Of a DNA stretch of 64,000 nucleotides, positions 1 through 14,000 are shown in pieces (position 1 is the first letter of the stretch; the number at the start of each line of letters is the position of its first letter). The stretch comes from Pagrus major. Taxonomy: Eukaryota; Chordata; Actinopteri; Spariformes; Sparidae. Where the stretch lies: assembly GCF_040436345.1 (NCBI RefSeq), contig NC_133230.1, positions 5,415,297 to 5,479,296 on the forward strand, read 5' to 3'. Made by a program: the position numbers and the translations under genes. Below the pieces are notes generated by a model. It had not been told where the DNA came from and did not search any database. It was given only the letters and a program-made list of their open reading frames with translations.

Positions 1-3000
1 TGGACCTGGCTTAACGGAGTCCAGGAGCGCCTGGCGTCACTCAACAGTACGGTCGGCAATAAAGAGACTCTGGAGAAAAGACTTGGTCTTGTACAGGTCA
101 GTGAATGTTTTTTGGAAGCATTTTGAATCATAGAAATTATTTTATAGTTTTCCCATAGTTCATTCATGCTGTTTTTATTTATGCAGGATATTCTGCTAAT
201 GAAGGGAGAAGGTGAGGTGAAGCTCAACATGACTGTAGGGAAAGGAGAACAGGTCCTGAAGCACAACAGAATGCAGGGGCAGGAGGTTATTTGTTCACAG
301 CTACAGAGCCTGAAGGATGCCTGGGCAAATATGTTGATGACTTCCATGAGCTGCCACAGGTAAACTCCCTCTGACACCATAGGTCATATCGAGGCTAAAT
401 GCACTTCTTCATTTCTTATTACGGGTTATTATTGTCCACAGTCGTCTGGAGTGGACAGTGGCCCAGTGGACCAGCTTCCAAGAAAATAAAAGCCAACTGC
501 AGCAGTGGATGGAGTCGGTAGAGCAGGAGTTGGGGATGACTCTGCCTCAGCAGCCAGGCCTCAAAGAGAAGTCCGTTTTGCTAGAGCGCCTCAGGGCCAT
601 CCAGGCTGACGTGGACGCTCATGCAGCTGCACTGTCACGCCTGACGGACAAAGCAGTGGAGATGCACGAAAAAACTGGGGACCAGACCTTTGGACCAGAG
701 TCGAGGGCAGAGCTAAATGCACACTTTGCTGATATCTCAGCTGTTGTCAAGGTGATCTAAATACATGCTAGCTGAAATAGTAATTGTTGTATACTACATG
801 ATTCATTCCAATGAAACAGGGTCTGCCACAGAGATTAGTTGAAACAAATTGAGACAAAAAGTTAATACAGTATATTAAATTGACTTTAAATGTGATTGAC
901 CATGCAAACATTCAAGGCTGCAAACTCCCATCCCAGTCACCCTGAGCTGAATTATGCTTAAACATAAAATAAAATACTTGCAGACTCTATTTGACACATA
1001 CACATCTGGTGGTTGGCGTTTACATTGTCTTTTTTTCCTCAAAGGGTAAAGTGCAGTCCATGCAAACCATTGTGTCTGAGCATGAGCAGTACCTCGATGC
1101 TCTGAGAGATTTCAATGACTGGCTGATTTCAGCAAAAGAGGAACTCCAGCGCTGGTCAGACCTGTCAGGAGACTCAGTCTCCATTAAAAGAAAGCTCTCT
1201 AAGGTCCAGGTAAGGAACGTCAGCTGTTAAGTGATAAAATGCTGTTTTTGTGACACCCCACACATGAGCTTTAATATTAAAGTCAGATATGTGTTGACTC
1301 AGCAGGAGAATACAGGGTATTGCTCAGACTGTTGTCTAGCTGTCTGTGTGCTCATTTCCTTTGCAATGTTGACTGTCAGATATGAGTTTTATTGTTGCAA
1401 GGGTTAAATACAGGACTTCTAGTGGAGTGGAGAAGAGTTACCTGATTTTTTTTCCCTGTGACAATTTCCATTTCTTTTACCTTTCCAGGAATTGCTTGAC
1501 TCTAAGCAGCGAGGTAGAGAGAGACTGAGCCGGGTTCAAAGAAGTGGGGCGGTGGCAAGAGATCACACCGGCTCAGGGGGCTACGAGGCTATGGAGCGAG
1601 AGGAGGCAGCCCTCTTGTCATCATGGGAACAGTGGGAACGAGGAGCACTGCAGACACGGGCTAGTCTGGAGACCGCACTATCCCAGATAGCCAGCTCTGA
1701 ACAAGAGTTCAGCAGCCGGTCAACACAGCTGGAGCAGGACCTGCGGGACTTCAACCGTCAGCTACAGGACTGGCGTCAGCGGTTGTCTCAAGCGGCGGGG
1801 AAAAACGACGGAGAGGAGGCTGTCAAAGGCTGGCAGATAGCAAAGGTAGGGCTCGGCTTAGGTTAGCTCAAATAATAAGCCACCGTCAATGGGAAACAAG
1901 CAATATGAGATGCTTATGATAATGAATTTTGTGGCTGTTTTCCACACAGGACACTTTGGAGGAGCTTGTCAAAGCTGAGCCGATTTCTGATAGTCTGAAG
2001 ACTCAACTCAATGATCTGTGCCGATTCTCCAGAGACATGGGCACTCAGTCTGAGAGAGTGTCTGCTCTCATTAAAGATTACAACAGGTGAGGAAGAAAGT
2101 CAAATTCTCTGATTCCAACATGTTAAATGTCAATATTTGTTTTGGATTTTTTAATTCTCTTTGACAACAAACTGAATATCTTATGTATCTAAAAAAAAAA
2201 TCAAGAAAATAATTGACAGTGTTTTTATTTTATTATTTTGTCCATTCCATTTACATATATAGAGAAGAAAACATACTAGAAATACTTGACAATATGATAC
2301 ACTTCAGTACAACGAAACAAGCTTAAATGCCTCCTTAATGGTCAAACAAACAAGTCTGAGAGAAAACAACTTACAAAAATCTATGGATCTACAAATTGAT
2401 GATACATAATGTAGAGTAAAAATTGTTGATTTTGTCTTCTTGACTTGTTTGTAGTCTGAGTCTCCAAGCATCCAGGGAGTGCCAGAGCAAAGAGAAGCTG
2501 CTTGAACAAGGCTTTCGCTCATCCTTCAGAGAGTTCCAGCAGTGGTTGGTCAATACCAAGATCAACACGGCCAAGTGCTTCGACGCTCCTCAAAATCTCA
2601 ATGAGGCCTCGTCTAGCTTGCAGAAAATTCAGGTACAGTACAGAAAAATCAACTATTGTGGAACATTCAGGCACGTACGCTACATGCTGGAGTTATCGTC
2701 TCATCTCTTCTTCTCTCCTCAGGAGTTTCTTATTGATAGAGAGCAAGGTCAGTCAAAGCTGAGCGCTGTGGTTATGAATGGTGAGCTCATCTCCAGTATC
2801 GCAGCTAAAGACAAAGTTGATGCAGTTCGGGCGAAAATGAACACTGCCAGAGAGGACTGGAAGAATATAATGTCCAGCCTGCACAACAGAGAGACAAGTC
2901 TACAAGTAAGCACCTGAACATCTGTTGTCACTGATCAGAGTCTGTTATTGAACAAAAGTGTATTGACACTTTTCAAGTCGCGACAACACAGGAAGGGTGG

Positions 3001-5017
3001 GTTGGTTGGTGTTGGCTTCGCAACCTAAAAAAACTTTAATGTATAAAATTTGTAGAACTAAGTCAAGGAAACATCTAAACAGTTTCTCTATATCATATAT
3101 CGTTACATCATTATATCCTGTGTGTTTTAGAACCTTTTGTCCCAGATGAAAGATTTTGAGGCGAGTGCTGAGCCTCTTCAGGAGTGCCTGAATGTCACAG
3201 AGCTGGCTGTTCAGGAGAGCAGCACACGGCTCCATGATCTCACAGCCAAGAAGCAAGAGCTTCACAAGCTACAGGTACTAATATCCATCCGTCATGTTCA
3301 AGACAACCCATGTTCAACTGCAACCACCACTCAGTGCTCGAGACTATTCTCGTCATTTGCAGAAACTCACCATTTTAGCTGTGTTACCGTGTTTTAGCAT
3401 TGCTAATCTTTCTGCTTATGCTAACTGCCAGTTGCTTACTTTTTGGAATACTGCCATATTTCTGCTCCTCTTTGCTACTCTCACATGTCCTCTTAACAGT
3501 GTCTATCATAAAGATTAATACTTGGCTCATTTACAGAGGAACGGCTTTGAGAATCTATTAATTGTTTAAAACTGTCTATCAGCTATTGCCAGACGCCTTG
3601 GTTGCACGTCATGACCACCAAGAGCTTGACCAACAGTAACATCAGCCAAATATCTCATCTGCTTTTCTTTTTGCCATGTTGCCATCTCTAACCCCTCAGC
3701 CTGTCTGAATTCAACTGTCTTTTATCCGTGTGTCAGCTTGCATGCCTCTTTGATAACCTGCTTGTGCTCTTCCAGTCTGTGCTTGAGGAGTTAGCCTCTC
3801 ACAAGATTCAGCTGAACAGGCTGAAAGAGAAGGCCCAGCTGTTGTGGGATGAACACGCGGCCGGCAAGGGTTTTGTGCACCGTGTCTCGCAGCTCTCTGC
3901 TCAGTACCTAGCTTTAACCAACCTGACCAAGGTACAGTAATGCCTACTGTGCACTGGGGCTTTTTCTGGGGGTAGAGCTGGAGAGGAGGCAGAGGCACTA
4001 GACTGGATCGAGCTCAGACTTAACGTTATTTTACCGATGTTAAACAGTGACGGTACTAACTCACCATGATTAAACACTAAATTCTTTCTTTTGTTACTGT
4101 AAGTCTTATACATTTGTTATACTAGCTTGTTTACTGTATGTCTTTTGTACTAAATCTTTTAAGAATCTGCATGAAATTATCATTTTAAGCCTACTGTGGA
4201 TTCATTTCACAAAAAACTTAAATGGTAACGTCCCGGTTGGTGGTTCTGCAGGAGAAGGCATCACGGATTGACCGGATAGTCACTGAGCACCAGCTTTTCT
4301 CCCAAGGGTTGAAGGAGCTGCAGAACTGGGTGGTTGACACCAGCCACATGCTGCAGACTTACTGCGCTCCCACTGCTGACAAAAACGTTCTTGATAGCAG
4401 GATGATCAAGCTGGAGGTATAAAAAGTCACTGGTGTTTTCCCTAATTAGTTTGAATACCAATTATTGTAGTCTAATAAATGCACGTGTGATTGCTTCATT
4501 AGGCCTTGCTGACAGCTCGTCAGGAGAAGGAGATCCAGCTGAAGATGCTGATCACGAGAGGAGAGTCAGTGCAGAGAAACACCTCAGCTGAGGGAGTGCC
4601 TGCAGTCCAGAAGCAAATTCAGGACCTAAAAGATTCCTGGGATGCCCTCCTCTCTGCCTCAATCCAATGCAAAAGGTTTGTTCTCAGCGAAAATTAACAA
4701 CATCTAAGCATGTTTTTCAAGAAACATTTTCGTAGCTTCCACAAAAGGTTTTTTCCAAACTCAGAAGAGGAAAGTGTGCACAGCATCTCCCTGCTGCTGC
4801 TTCTGTTTTTGCCATGTCATGTGCAACACTGTCTGACTTTACTGTACTCTTTAAAATCATCAGTCAGCTGGAAGGCTCCTTATCTCAGTGGACCAGTTAC
4901 CAGGAGGATGTGCGCCAGTTTGTGGCATGGATGGAGCGTGTGGAGGAGAGTCTTGACCCTACTGATAAACAGTGCCCAGAGATGAGAGACAAAACTGCTA
5001 ATCTGAGCAAAGCCAAG
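1..5017 (+). CDS. syne1: syne1 exons 1-13 of window (spectrin rod)
   Basis: Exons are <1-96, 187-359, 442-751, 1045-1209, 1489-1845, 1950-2086, 2455-2632, 2723-2905, 3131-3274, 3776-3931, 4252-4416, 4503-4675 and 4864-5017. The translation is spectrin-repeat sequence: heptad-patterned helices of about 110 residues per repeat with recurrent tryptophans at helix starts (QWTSFQE, DFNDWL, ELQNWV). Introns after exons 2, 6 and 12 are phase 2 and split an Ser codon (AG|T); the rest are phase 0. Exons 2-3 and 12-13 encode clearly similar segments, as noted in the findings. No motif other than spectrin repeats is visible. Confidence 0.93.
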
Positions 5018-8000
5018 GTTCTGCAATCCTCTCAGTCATACTGCATACTATCAAATGAATAGCGAACTATAACTGGTATTAACTTAAAAAACGCCCCTTC
5101 TCTGTTGCAGTTGCTGTATGAAGAAGTGCTCAGCCACAACGCCCTGCTGGACACCATTACTGCAAAGAGTGTCAGTATCTCCGAGAACTTTGTCACTCAG
5201 CTGGAGCTCCAAGATCTGCAAGAGCGCTATAACAATATCAAAGACAACGCCATGGTAATAAAAGCAGACTGTGCCTAGTGTCAAAGAGTGAATGAATACA
5301 GTTTATTTTTGTGTAGCTGTGTTAAAGGAGTTACCAAAGTGAACTGTAGTGTCACAAATGAGACCCATTCTTATGATAATGATCCATTGTAACTGTCCTT
5401 GTCCTTATTGCTTCCATAGAGGGCAGTAGGCAAAGCAGAGGAGCTGGTGAAATCGCACCAGGAGTATCAGAGGGGCCTTCATGCATTTGAGGACTGGCTG
5501 GAACAAGAACAAGAGAAGCTCGGCTGCTACACTCAACTGGAGGGAGATGTTGATATGCTGGAGGAAACTCTGCAGAAGTTGCAGGTCTGAAAATGTATAA
5601 ATAAATATAACATGAAATGTATAATGCTATTACTATAACTACTACTGCTACATAACCAGAAGTTGTATTCAGTATATTGCCTAAAAGTGCACAACCACAT
5701 CTGTGTAACTATAGGAACTGCAGCTGCACTGCACAGAGGGTCAGGCTTTGCTCAACACCCTGCTGGTCAGTCGAGAGCTGGTCATTCCCTGGGGCCTGCC
5801 TCAGATCGAAGACCGAGCACTGGAGACCCTGCAGCAGGAGTGGAGGTTGTACCAGGCCCGGCTTGCCGACACTCGGGCTCAGTTGAACAGTGCGCTGGCC
5901 AAACTCCGGCAGATGGAGCAGAAGTTTCAGCGTCTTGACAGCTGGTTAAAGGGCATGGAGACCAAAGCACAACTGCGTAGCCACCGGCGGTCTGACCGTG
6001 CCACCAAAGATGCTCAACTCCAGCTGATAAAGGTTAGTGTTACATGCACAGAAGCTATGCCCAAACATGCATCGCTATGTGTAGTTTCAATGCTCTGTCA
6101 GTTGCTGTGACTGCATTTTAAATCAATGTGGGTCACTTCAGTCTCATCAGAATCAAAAGAAGAATCTTGCAACAGTTAATTTGATTTCATCTGTAATTTT
6201 AATAAATTTAGAATGTCAGTCTAATGAATATGTTGGAATATAATTAGGGTTTATTCAGACATCTCTAATCATCCTTGTATATTTAGAGTTGGCAGGAGGA
6301 AGTGCTGGTTTATCAAGAGGAGATGGAGGGCCTCAGTCTCTTGGCTCAGCAGGTTCTGGATGAGACTCATATTAGCAGCCAGATCAGTACCAGAGCCACC
6401 AAGATTACGGCCCGCTACCACGTGCTGCTTCTCCATTTACTGGTAACACAAATCTTTTCTATAAATCTGTATTTTGACAGATAATTGTAAAGGTGTCAAA
6501 TACTCTAGCACTCTTCACCCTCTTCCTTTATGTTGCAGGAGACGATTAAACAGCTCCAGGAGGAGGTGTCTTGCATTGAAGAGGCTCAGTGTGTCTTTGG
6601 CACCTTCTCAGACTGGCTTAGCACAGCTCAGAATAATTTCAGCACCGTGGCCATCAGTGTTGATGCAGTGGATCGCTTTGCTATGGAGAGAAAAATGAAA
6701 AAACTAGAGGTGCACTCTCCAACATTCCTTCTGTAAATTATTGTTTGCTTGTCTTTTTGCAATAATAAAAGTACCAACATATTCTTTACCTTTCAGGCTC
6801 TTCAGGCAGACATGGAGCAAGGTCACACTTATCTGAAGACGATGAGGGAGAAGACAGAGCGAGCCATGGCATTCTTGGAGGAACCTGAAGCAAAGCAGCT
6901 GGAGGAGGAGGTGGACACGCGTCTCCTCCAATTAAAGGAGTTGATGGAAGCTCTGCGCACAGAGCACAGCTCCCTCGAGAAATGTATCTCACTCTCTAAA
7001 GACTTCATGGACAAATACAAGGGCCAGGCCCAGTGGCTGATGGAGACCAAGAACCTTTTAGCATCAAGCGTAGAGCCCAAAGCTGAACTCTACCAGAAGA
7101 AGGCTCAGCTAGCCAAGTACAAGGTAATTTAACACCAGTTAAGCTTTTCTTCCTAAGCAGTGAAAATAGTGATAGGAAACTAAACAATTTTATCTGTGAT
7201 GTTTTGCTCAATTCCCATATGTGCAGACCATCCAGCAGACAGTGCAGTCGCATGAGTCAGCAGTGAAATCTGTCTTTGAGAAAGGAGAGGCCCTGCTCGA
7301 CATCGTCCACGACGCCACGATAAGTGACAAGATGAAAAAGATGCAGGCTGACTACCAAGATATCTGCTTGGCAGCTAAGGTATGAGCATTACTCTGCTGT
7401 TTCTAATGAGGTGTTATATAGTGAGGCAGCAGTTTTTGTACTTAATTGCTTAATCTCCAGACCAATACAATCAGAAAACTCCCTTATCATCATCTTCACT
7501 GATGAAGCATCCATACTCACACTGAGTAGAGCACCTTTCTCATCCAAACATGTAGTACAAACATCTGGAATATTAGCAGACACATGATGGAGCAACATGT
7601 CACACAGCTACTTGAATCTCTGTGTTTGGCTGTGTGTTGTGCTTCAGACTCAGGTCCAGAACCTTGTGGAGTGGGTGAAGGAGCACGAGGTTTACAACAG
7701 TGAATTGCAGGAAGCTGAGAAGTGGCTCTTACAGATGTCCAGCAGACTGGTCACCTCAGACTCCATGCAGACCAGCGGGATGGAGATGGCCACTCAGCAA
7801 CTTGCCCGACACAAGGTGACCTGGACCATACTGTGTTATAAGAGTTTACAATTTGTCCTGTAATATTAGTGGTGCAGTTATATTGTTGTATTATTATATT
7901 CTATGTAATATTATGTATGTATGTGTTCAATGGTTTTATTCCATAGGTAGATATTTGTAAGGTGTAGACCACAGGTTTTCTATCTCTGTTTGATACCTAT

Positions 8001-11000
8001 TACCTAAGAAAATCTCTGAATTCTGGATGAGTTGGCGTGGAAGGTTCCAGTCTGTATTTTGAACACTTGACTGTTCTTTTTCAGGCAATAATGGAGGAGA
8101 TAGCCAGTTTTGAGGAGCGTCTTACCAGCTTGAAGCAGAAAGGAGAAGATCTCGTAGCCAGTTGTACGGACCAAGTTCAAGCTAAGATCAGTCAACAAGT
8201 CCAAGCTCACCAGCAGGGAACCAGAGACAGTTACTCTGCCATTTGCAGCACTGCCCAGCGTGTGAGTAATACAAGACTACAACCACAGATCTCTTATCTT
8301 TTTATTTTTCTTTAACTAGGAGACCCCTACATTTGATCATTTTCAAAAAAAAGGCTCTTTATGGTATGATATAAAGTTAACTAAGGTCTTACCTCACCTT
8401 GTTGAACAGGTGTACCAGAGTCTGGACCGGGAGCTGCAGAAACACGTTAACCATCAGGACACTCTTCAGCAGTGCCAAACCTGGCTCACCGCAGTGCAGG
8501 AGGAGCTTCAGCTCAACGATCAGGGACCATCTGGTCTGCAGGAAGCACTGAAGCAGGTAACTGACACTACTCACTACTCTTGAAATGCAGTGATGCTGAT
8601 AAAGTATTTTTCTATCACTTATCATGGGTTCATTACTTTTGCAGGTGAAGCACTACAGGGCCCTTCAGGAGCAGGCCAGCACTTACCTGGACCTGGTGTG
8701 TTCTGTGTGTGACCTGTCTGATGATGCTGTGAGAGTGGCAGCTGCTCAGGTCCAGCAGATCAAACTCACGGTCAGTAATTTGTCACCTCCTTGTCCACTG
8801 TACAACATGAAAGACTAATTTCATGAATCTGGGATTATTTGTGTGTCATAATAAGGACTCTTTGGTGAATTGACTGATTTTAATTACATGAGGAAATGCT
8901 AATTTTCTCGGTGCCCTGCTGGCACACAGTCCAACTAATGCTGGATAATGTCTTGTAGTTGCCCTTTTGCTTGCTACCATGAGGATTTTGGTCAATTTTT
9001 GTTTCTTTTGGTTTTATTTCCAGCAAAAGTTTCACCAACTTTGTGAATTCATAGTTGTCATCTGGGTTTGGATGATGAGAGCCGATTCCATCAGAGAGAT
9101 TTTATTATCAAGTTCTCTTTCCCAGTTTTGGGAGTTTTTATGTAGTCTGCTGAGTACCTCTTCTTCAAAAACATCCTTAGATATGAGTCCCCAATAATCT
9201 GTCTGGTGGGTTCTGAAGTGTATGCTTTAATAAACATCAGTAACAACAGACAGTTCTTCCTTGCCCAGTCCCTTCACCATCTTTACATAGTATTGCTGCA
9301 TTTGCAAGAAGAAAATCTTATCTCTCTCGACCATATTTTTATCCTCTAGTAAGAAAGAATATAATCTGATACCATGTCTTATCATTGTCTGTGTCTCAAA
9401 CCTTGAGGCGCTGGTTTAAAATTTGGGTCATATGCTTTTTATCTCTTTCTGGATATAAAACTTTTTCACAAAGTCTGACCATATACCATAACAAACCTAT
9501 TGTTTCTGATTCAGCCCAGCAAAGATTGACCTGTACAATCTTTACTGATTGGCTTTTTTTTAATATACAGTTCTGCAAATATTGACTGTAGGAAGGCAAA
9601 CATGTGTTTTTGCAGATAGAGGAAAGGATGTCCAGCGCCCAGGAGCTTTCAGAGGGTTGGAGGGAGATCAAGGAACAGAAGCAAGATCTGAGCAGCCTGT
9701 TCCAGGACATGGAGCAGCAGCTCCTCAGCTTCTCAAGACGGCCGGCAGAGCTGGAGACCAAGATAGCTCAAAATATGTTGTCACAAGCCAAGGTAGGGAA
9801 CAGTATCATAACCATTAACCCCTTGACAAGGCACACATCAATATACACTATATGTCTATCCAGTCTTAACTATCCAGTGCAGTCTCATCATGGTTCTATT
9901 GGTGATTTTGTTATTATTATCTAATCCAACATTTTGTCCCTGGTTTGAGGGATTAAAGAGGGATCTGCTTACTGTTTGGATGTATTTTGGGTTACCATCC
10001 AGTATATTGCTTTTCACACAGGAATGCAGCCAGCAACTGCAGTCTAAACAGAGTGTCCTGACCAAGATGACAGAGACTGTGAGCAGATTGACTGGCGGCC
10101 AGGACTCTCCGGAACACGCAGAGCTCGACCGTCTGAGCCATTCCTGGCTGGAGCTCTGTCACCAGGCGAACAAGCTGCAGAGCCAGAGAGAGGAGGACCT
10201 GCAGAGGTCGAAAGAATACCACGACTGTATCACTGCAGTGGAGGCGCTGTTTGAACAGGTGTCCAAAGAGTGGGACAATCTGGCCAGGTGTGTTTGTACA
10301 TCAAGTATACATTAAAATTAGTTATCACATACCGCTGTGCTGTGATTCTAATAATCTCTTGACAGGAACGATGCCAAAAAAGTCACATCTCCCACACAAC
10401 ACTGGTGTAATTCCTTTTCTTTTCTTTTTGTGTCACAGAACGGATGCTGAAAGTTCATCTCAGCATTTGGAAGCTTTACGGAAGCTTGCCGTAACTCTGG
10501 AGGAACAAAAGGGCACTCTTGAAGACCTCAAGGAACAGAAACAAAAAGTCATCCAACATTTGAACTTGGATGACAAGGAGCTGGTGAAAGAGCAGATCAG
10601 CCACTTTGAGCAGCGATGGTCTCAGATGCAAAACCTCATTGAGAAGAAAATCCAGGACTCAGTGGTGACCCTTGAAGACATGGGCCAAGTGGAGGCCCGC
10701 CTGAGAGAGGCTCGTGACTGGGCGGAGGAGCAGCAGCCTGCCCTGTCTGAGGCCATGAAGATGAGTCCTCCTCCAGAGCTGGCTCAAAGCTTCCTGTTTG
10801 ACCACCTTAGCATCTGCAGCGAGTTGGAAGCCAAGCAGCTCTTGTTATCACAGGCTATGGCTGACGCTGACAGGGTGCTGGCCCGGCTGGGCCTCAGTGA
10901 ACGGCAACGTCTGCAGCAGCTTATTACAGACACTCAGTGTGAGGTGGAATCTCTGAGTGAGAAGGTTGTGCAGCGCAGGAAACACCTCAGCAAGGCCTTC

Positions 11001-14000
11001 ACAGAGAGGACACAGTTCCTGATGGCTGTGAACCAGTCTATCTCCTGGGTCCAGCAGAATGAGAAGAAGGCCCAGTCAGAGGAATACATCGCTTTGTTAC
11101 CTGATGACCTGGCCAAGCAGGTCAGAACATGTCGAAACATCCAGAGCAGTCTGAAAGCCTATCAGAGCGAGCTGACCTCGTTGTGGTCTCAGGGGAGGGA
11201 CCTGATGAGGGACGCCAGCGAGGAGGAGAGGAATGAGATTCTCACAAAGTTGCAGGAGTTACAAAACATCTTTGACAAAACATTACATAGATGTGGCCAG
11301 AAACTTCAGGAGCTGGAAAAAGTATTTGTCTCTAGAAAGTATTTCAAGACTGATTTGGAGAAAATCTGCCTGTGGATTAAACAAGCTGACATCGTCACCT
11401 TCCCTGAAATCAATCTGATGGTTGGAGATGCTGAATTGGAAGCGCAGCTGCTAAAGTATCAACATATAGTCGAGCAGGCAATTGAATACGAGAATCTCCT
11501 CCTGATTGTACAAAGAGCTGGCCAAGAAATCTTGCCTAGTTTGAATGAAGTAGACCACTGCTATTTGGATGAGAAACTCAACACCCTCCCCCAGCAGTAT
11601 AATAGCATATTAGCACTAGCCAAAGAAAAACAGGAGAAAATCCAGCAGGCCATTCTCACGAGGAATGAGTACACCTCCTTCATAGATGTAACTCATAAAG
11701 CACTAAAAGAGCTCGAAGAACAGTTCAATAATCTGGGTACACAGCCTGTCGGGCTGCAAACAGAAGAGGTACTCAGGTTGCAGAGTGATTACAAAGCAAT
11801 CCAAGCAGACCTGAGCAACCTGGGTCTAGCTGTGAGTGAGCTGAACCAGAAGAAAGAGGGATTTCGTAGCACCGGTCAACCATGGCGCCCAGAGGAAATG
11901 ACCCAGCTTGTGAGCCTGTACAACGGCCTGAAGAGGTTGACTGAACAGAAAGTAGAACATCTGGATGAGACCTTGGAGTCATTTGAAGACCACAAGGCAA
12001 TGGCTTTGCAGGTTGACTCTCAGTTAAAGGCCACAAAAGAGCAGCTGGTAAAAGTGAATGCGGAGACGCAGTCAGCTGAGGAGAGGCTGAAGAACTATCA
12101 TGCTCTGGCGGGGAGTCTGCAGAGTGCCAACTCTCACTTGTCAAGGCTCATGGAGCAGATGGACACTCTTGCACCCCGCGTGGACCAAGCAGCCCATGAT
12201 GCCTCCAAAGAACAAGTGGTTCTGTGGCAGGACGAGCTGCGATCTCTGCAGGCTGCAGTTGGGGAACTGATTGAAGAGTGTGAGGTCAGGTTTGTCCAAA
12301 GTAAAGACTTTGAGACGGAGATGAAAAGGACGCTGGACTGGCTGCAGCAGGTCAGGGATGAACTGGGCTGTGCTGTGATTGTTGATGTGAGGGTGGAGAA
12401 GGTGCAGGAGGAGATCAGAAAGCAGCAAATCATGCAGGAGGAAGTACAATCACGACTGAGGATAGTGGCTGCTCTGAGCAGCAGGGAGAAACAGGAGCAC
12501 ATCAGTGCAAATGAGCTCGTCCCAGAGCACGTAGATACAAGCTTAGAAGAAATGGCAAAGCTGCAGGCAGACGTTCAGAAAGCACTCAGCTCCAAACAGG
12601 TACTGCTACGTTCAATAATCTAAAAAACGTTGTATTCATTCATTTTAGTGAATTCAGAATCTTTAGTATTCAGAAGGTCTTAAAGTTTTTTGTCTTCATT
12701 GCTTTTATGTAAAGATCACTCTGGAGGACGCCCTGGTGTTGTGCCAGAAGTACCACTTCAGGATGCAGTCAGCCTGTGAATGGCTGGAGGATGCCGTGTC
12801 CTTCCTGCAGCAGGCAAGCCAGGGTGTGGACGTGGAGAACTACGAGGAGTGTCTCCGGCAGCAGGTGGACATCATGACCACGGAGCAAGAGTTCCTCATC
12901 CACTTGGAGGAGCTGCAGGCTCTGTTGCCTCAGCTGGAGAACCTGGTCAACCCCACAGCTAAAGAGCAGCTCCGTGTGAGCATTGAGTCAGCGAAGCAGA
13001 GAGGTGTGGAGGTTCGAGATCAGCTGCAGTGTCATCAGGATGTCCTTCACAGGTTGTAAAAAACAAAATGAGTAATGGTGCACAGTGACAATATGGACAT
13101 TTTGTCAATAATGGCGTTTCATCCTCTAATGTTTTGTTTTTTGTTTTTCTTAGCTGTGTGGCTCAGTGGAAATCATATCAGGAGGCGAGGCAGACTGTCA
13201 TTGAGCTCATGAATGAGGCTGAAAAGAAGCTGACTGAATTCTCAACTGCAAAGGCAGCCACAAGCCAAGAGGCTGAAGATAAGCTCTGCAGTCATCGGGT
13301 ATGAGAAACCAAAACAAAGTAATTTTCCATACATCAAACGGGTGGTGCCTCTTGGAATGTTATGCACTTAATTTGTTTATTGTCTCTTGATTTGTCAGTC
13401 GCTTGTATCACTGGTGAGTGGCTTCCAAGAGAAGCTGAGTGGTTTGGAGGAGCAAGCTGCCCAGCTTGAGCTGGTGGGGAGTGATGCCAGCAAGGCCACC
13501 ATCAGTCGCTCGATGACCACTGTGTGGCAGCGCTGGACACGCCTGCGAAGCGTAGCGAGAGGCCAGGAGAGAGTACTAGAGGACACGGCGCAGGAATGGA
13601 GGACTTTTAGAGAAAAGGTACACAGACTGATTTCATTAATAAATAAAGATATAGCTTTTTACCTGCATCTGAACTTTCATAACCATTTCATACAGATGGT
13701 GAAGGTGAGAGCAGTCTGTGATGAGCTCCAGAGTCGTTTCCCTGACAGTGCCGTGGAGAAGGCCTCCAAAGCCACCCTGCAGTCTCTGTTGGACCAACAC
13801 GACTTGCTGAGTCAGGATTTGGAGAGAGAGCTCTCCTCCCTCATGTTGCTGCGCCAGTATGCTCTCAGCCTGCTGCATGACGTGGAAGTGCCTTCACCAA
13901 CAAGTGAGCAGGATGAACTGCCCAGTCTGAAGGAGATCAGAGCTGTACAAGACCACATGGAAAGGTAGAAGACAAACCTACAAAGCTGATGCCATCAGTT

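Noticed and set aside
10934..12502. Several - strand frames of 68-123 codons opposite the giant syne1 exon
   Set aside because: Antisense shadows of a strongly coding + strand exon; no independent gene features.
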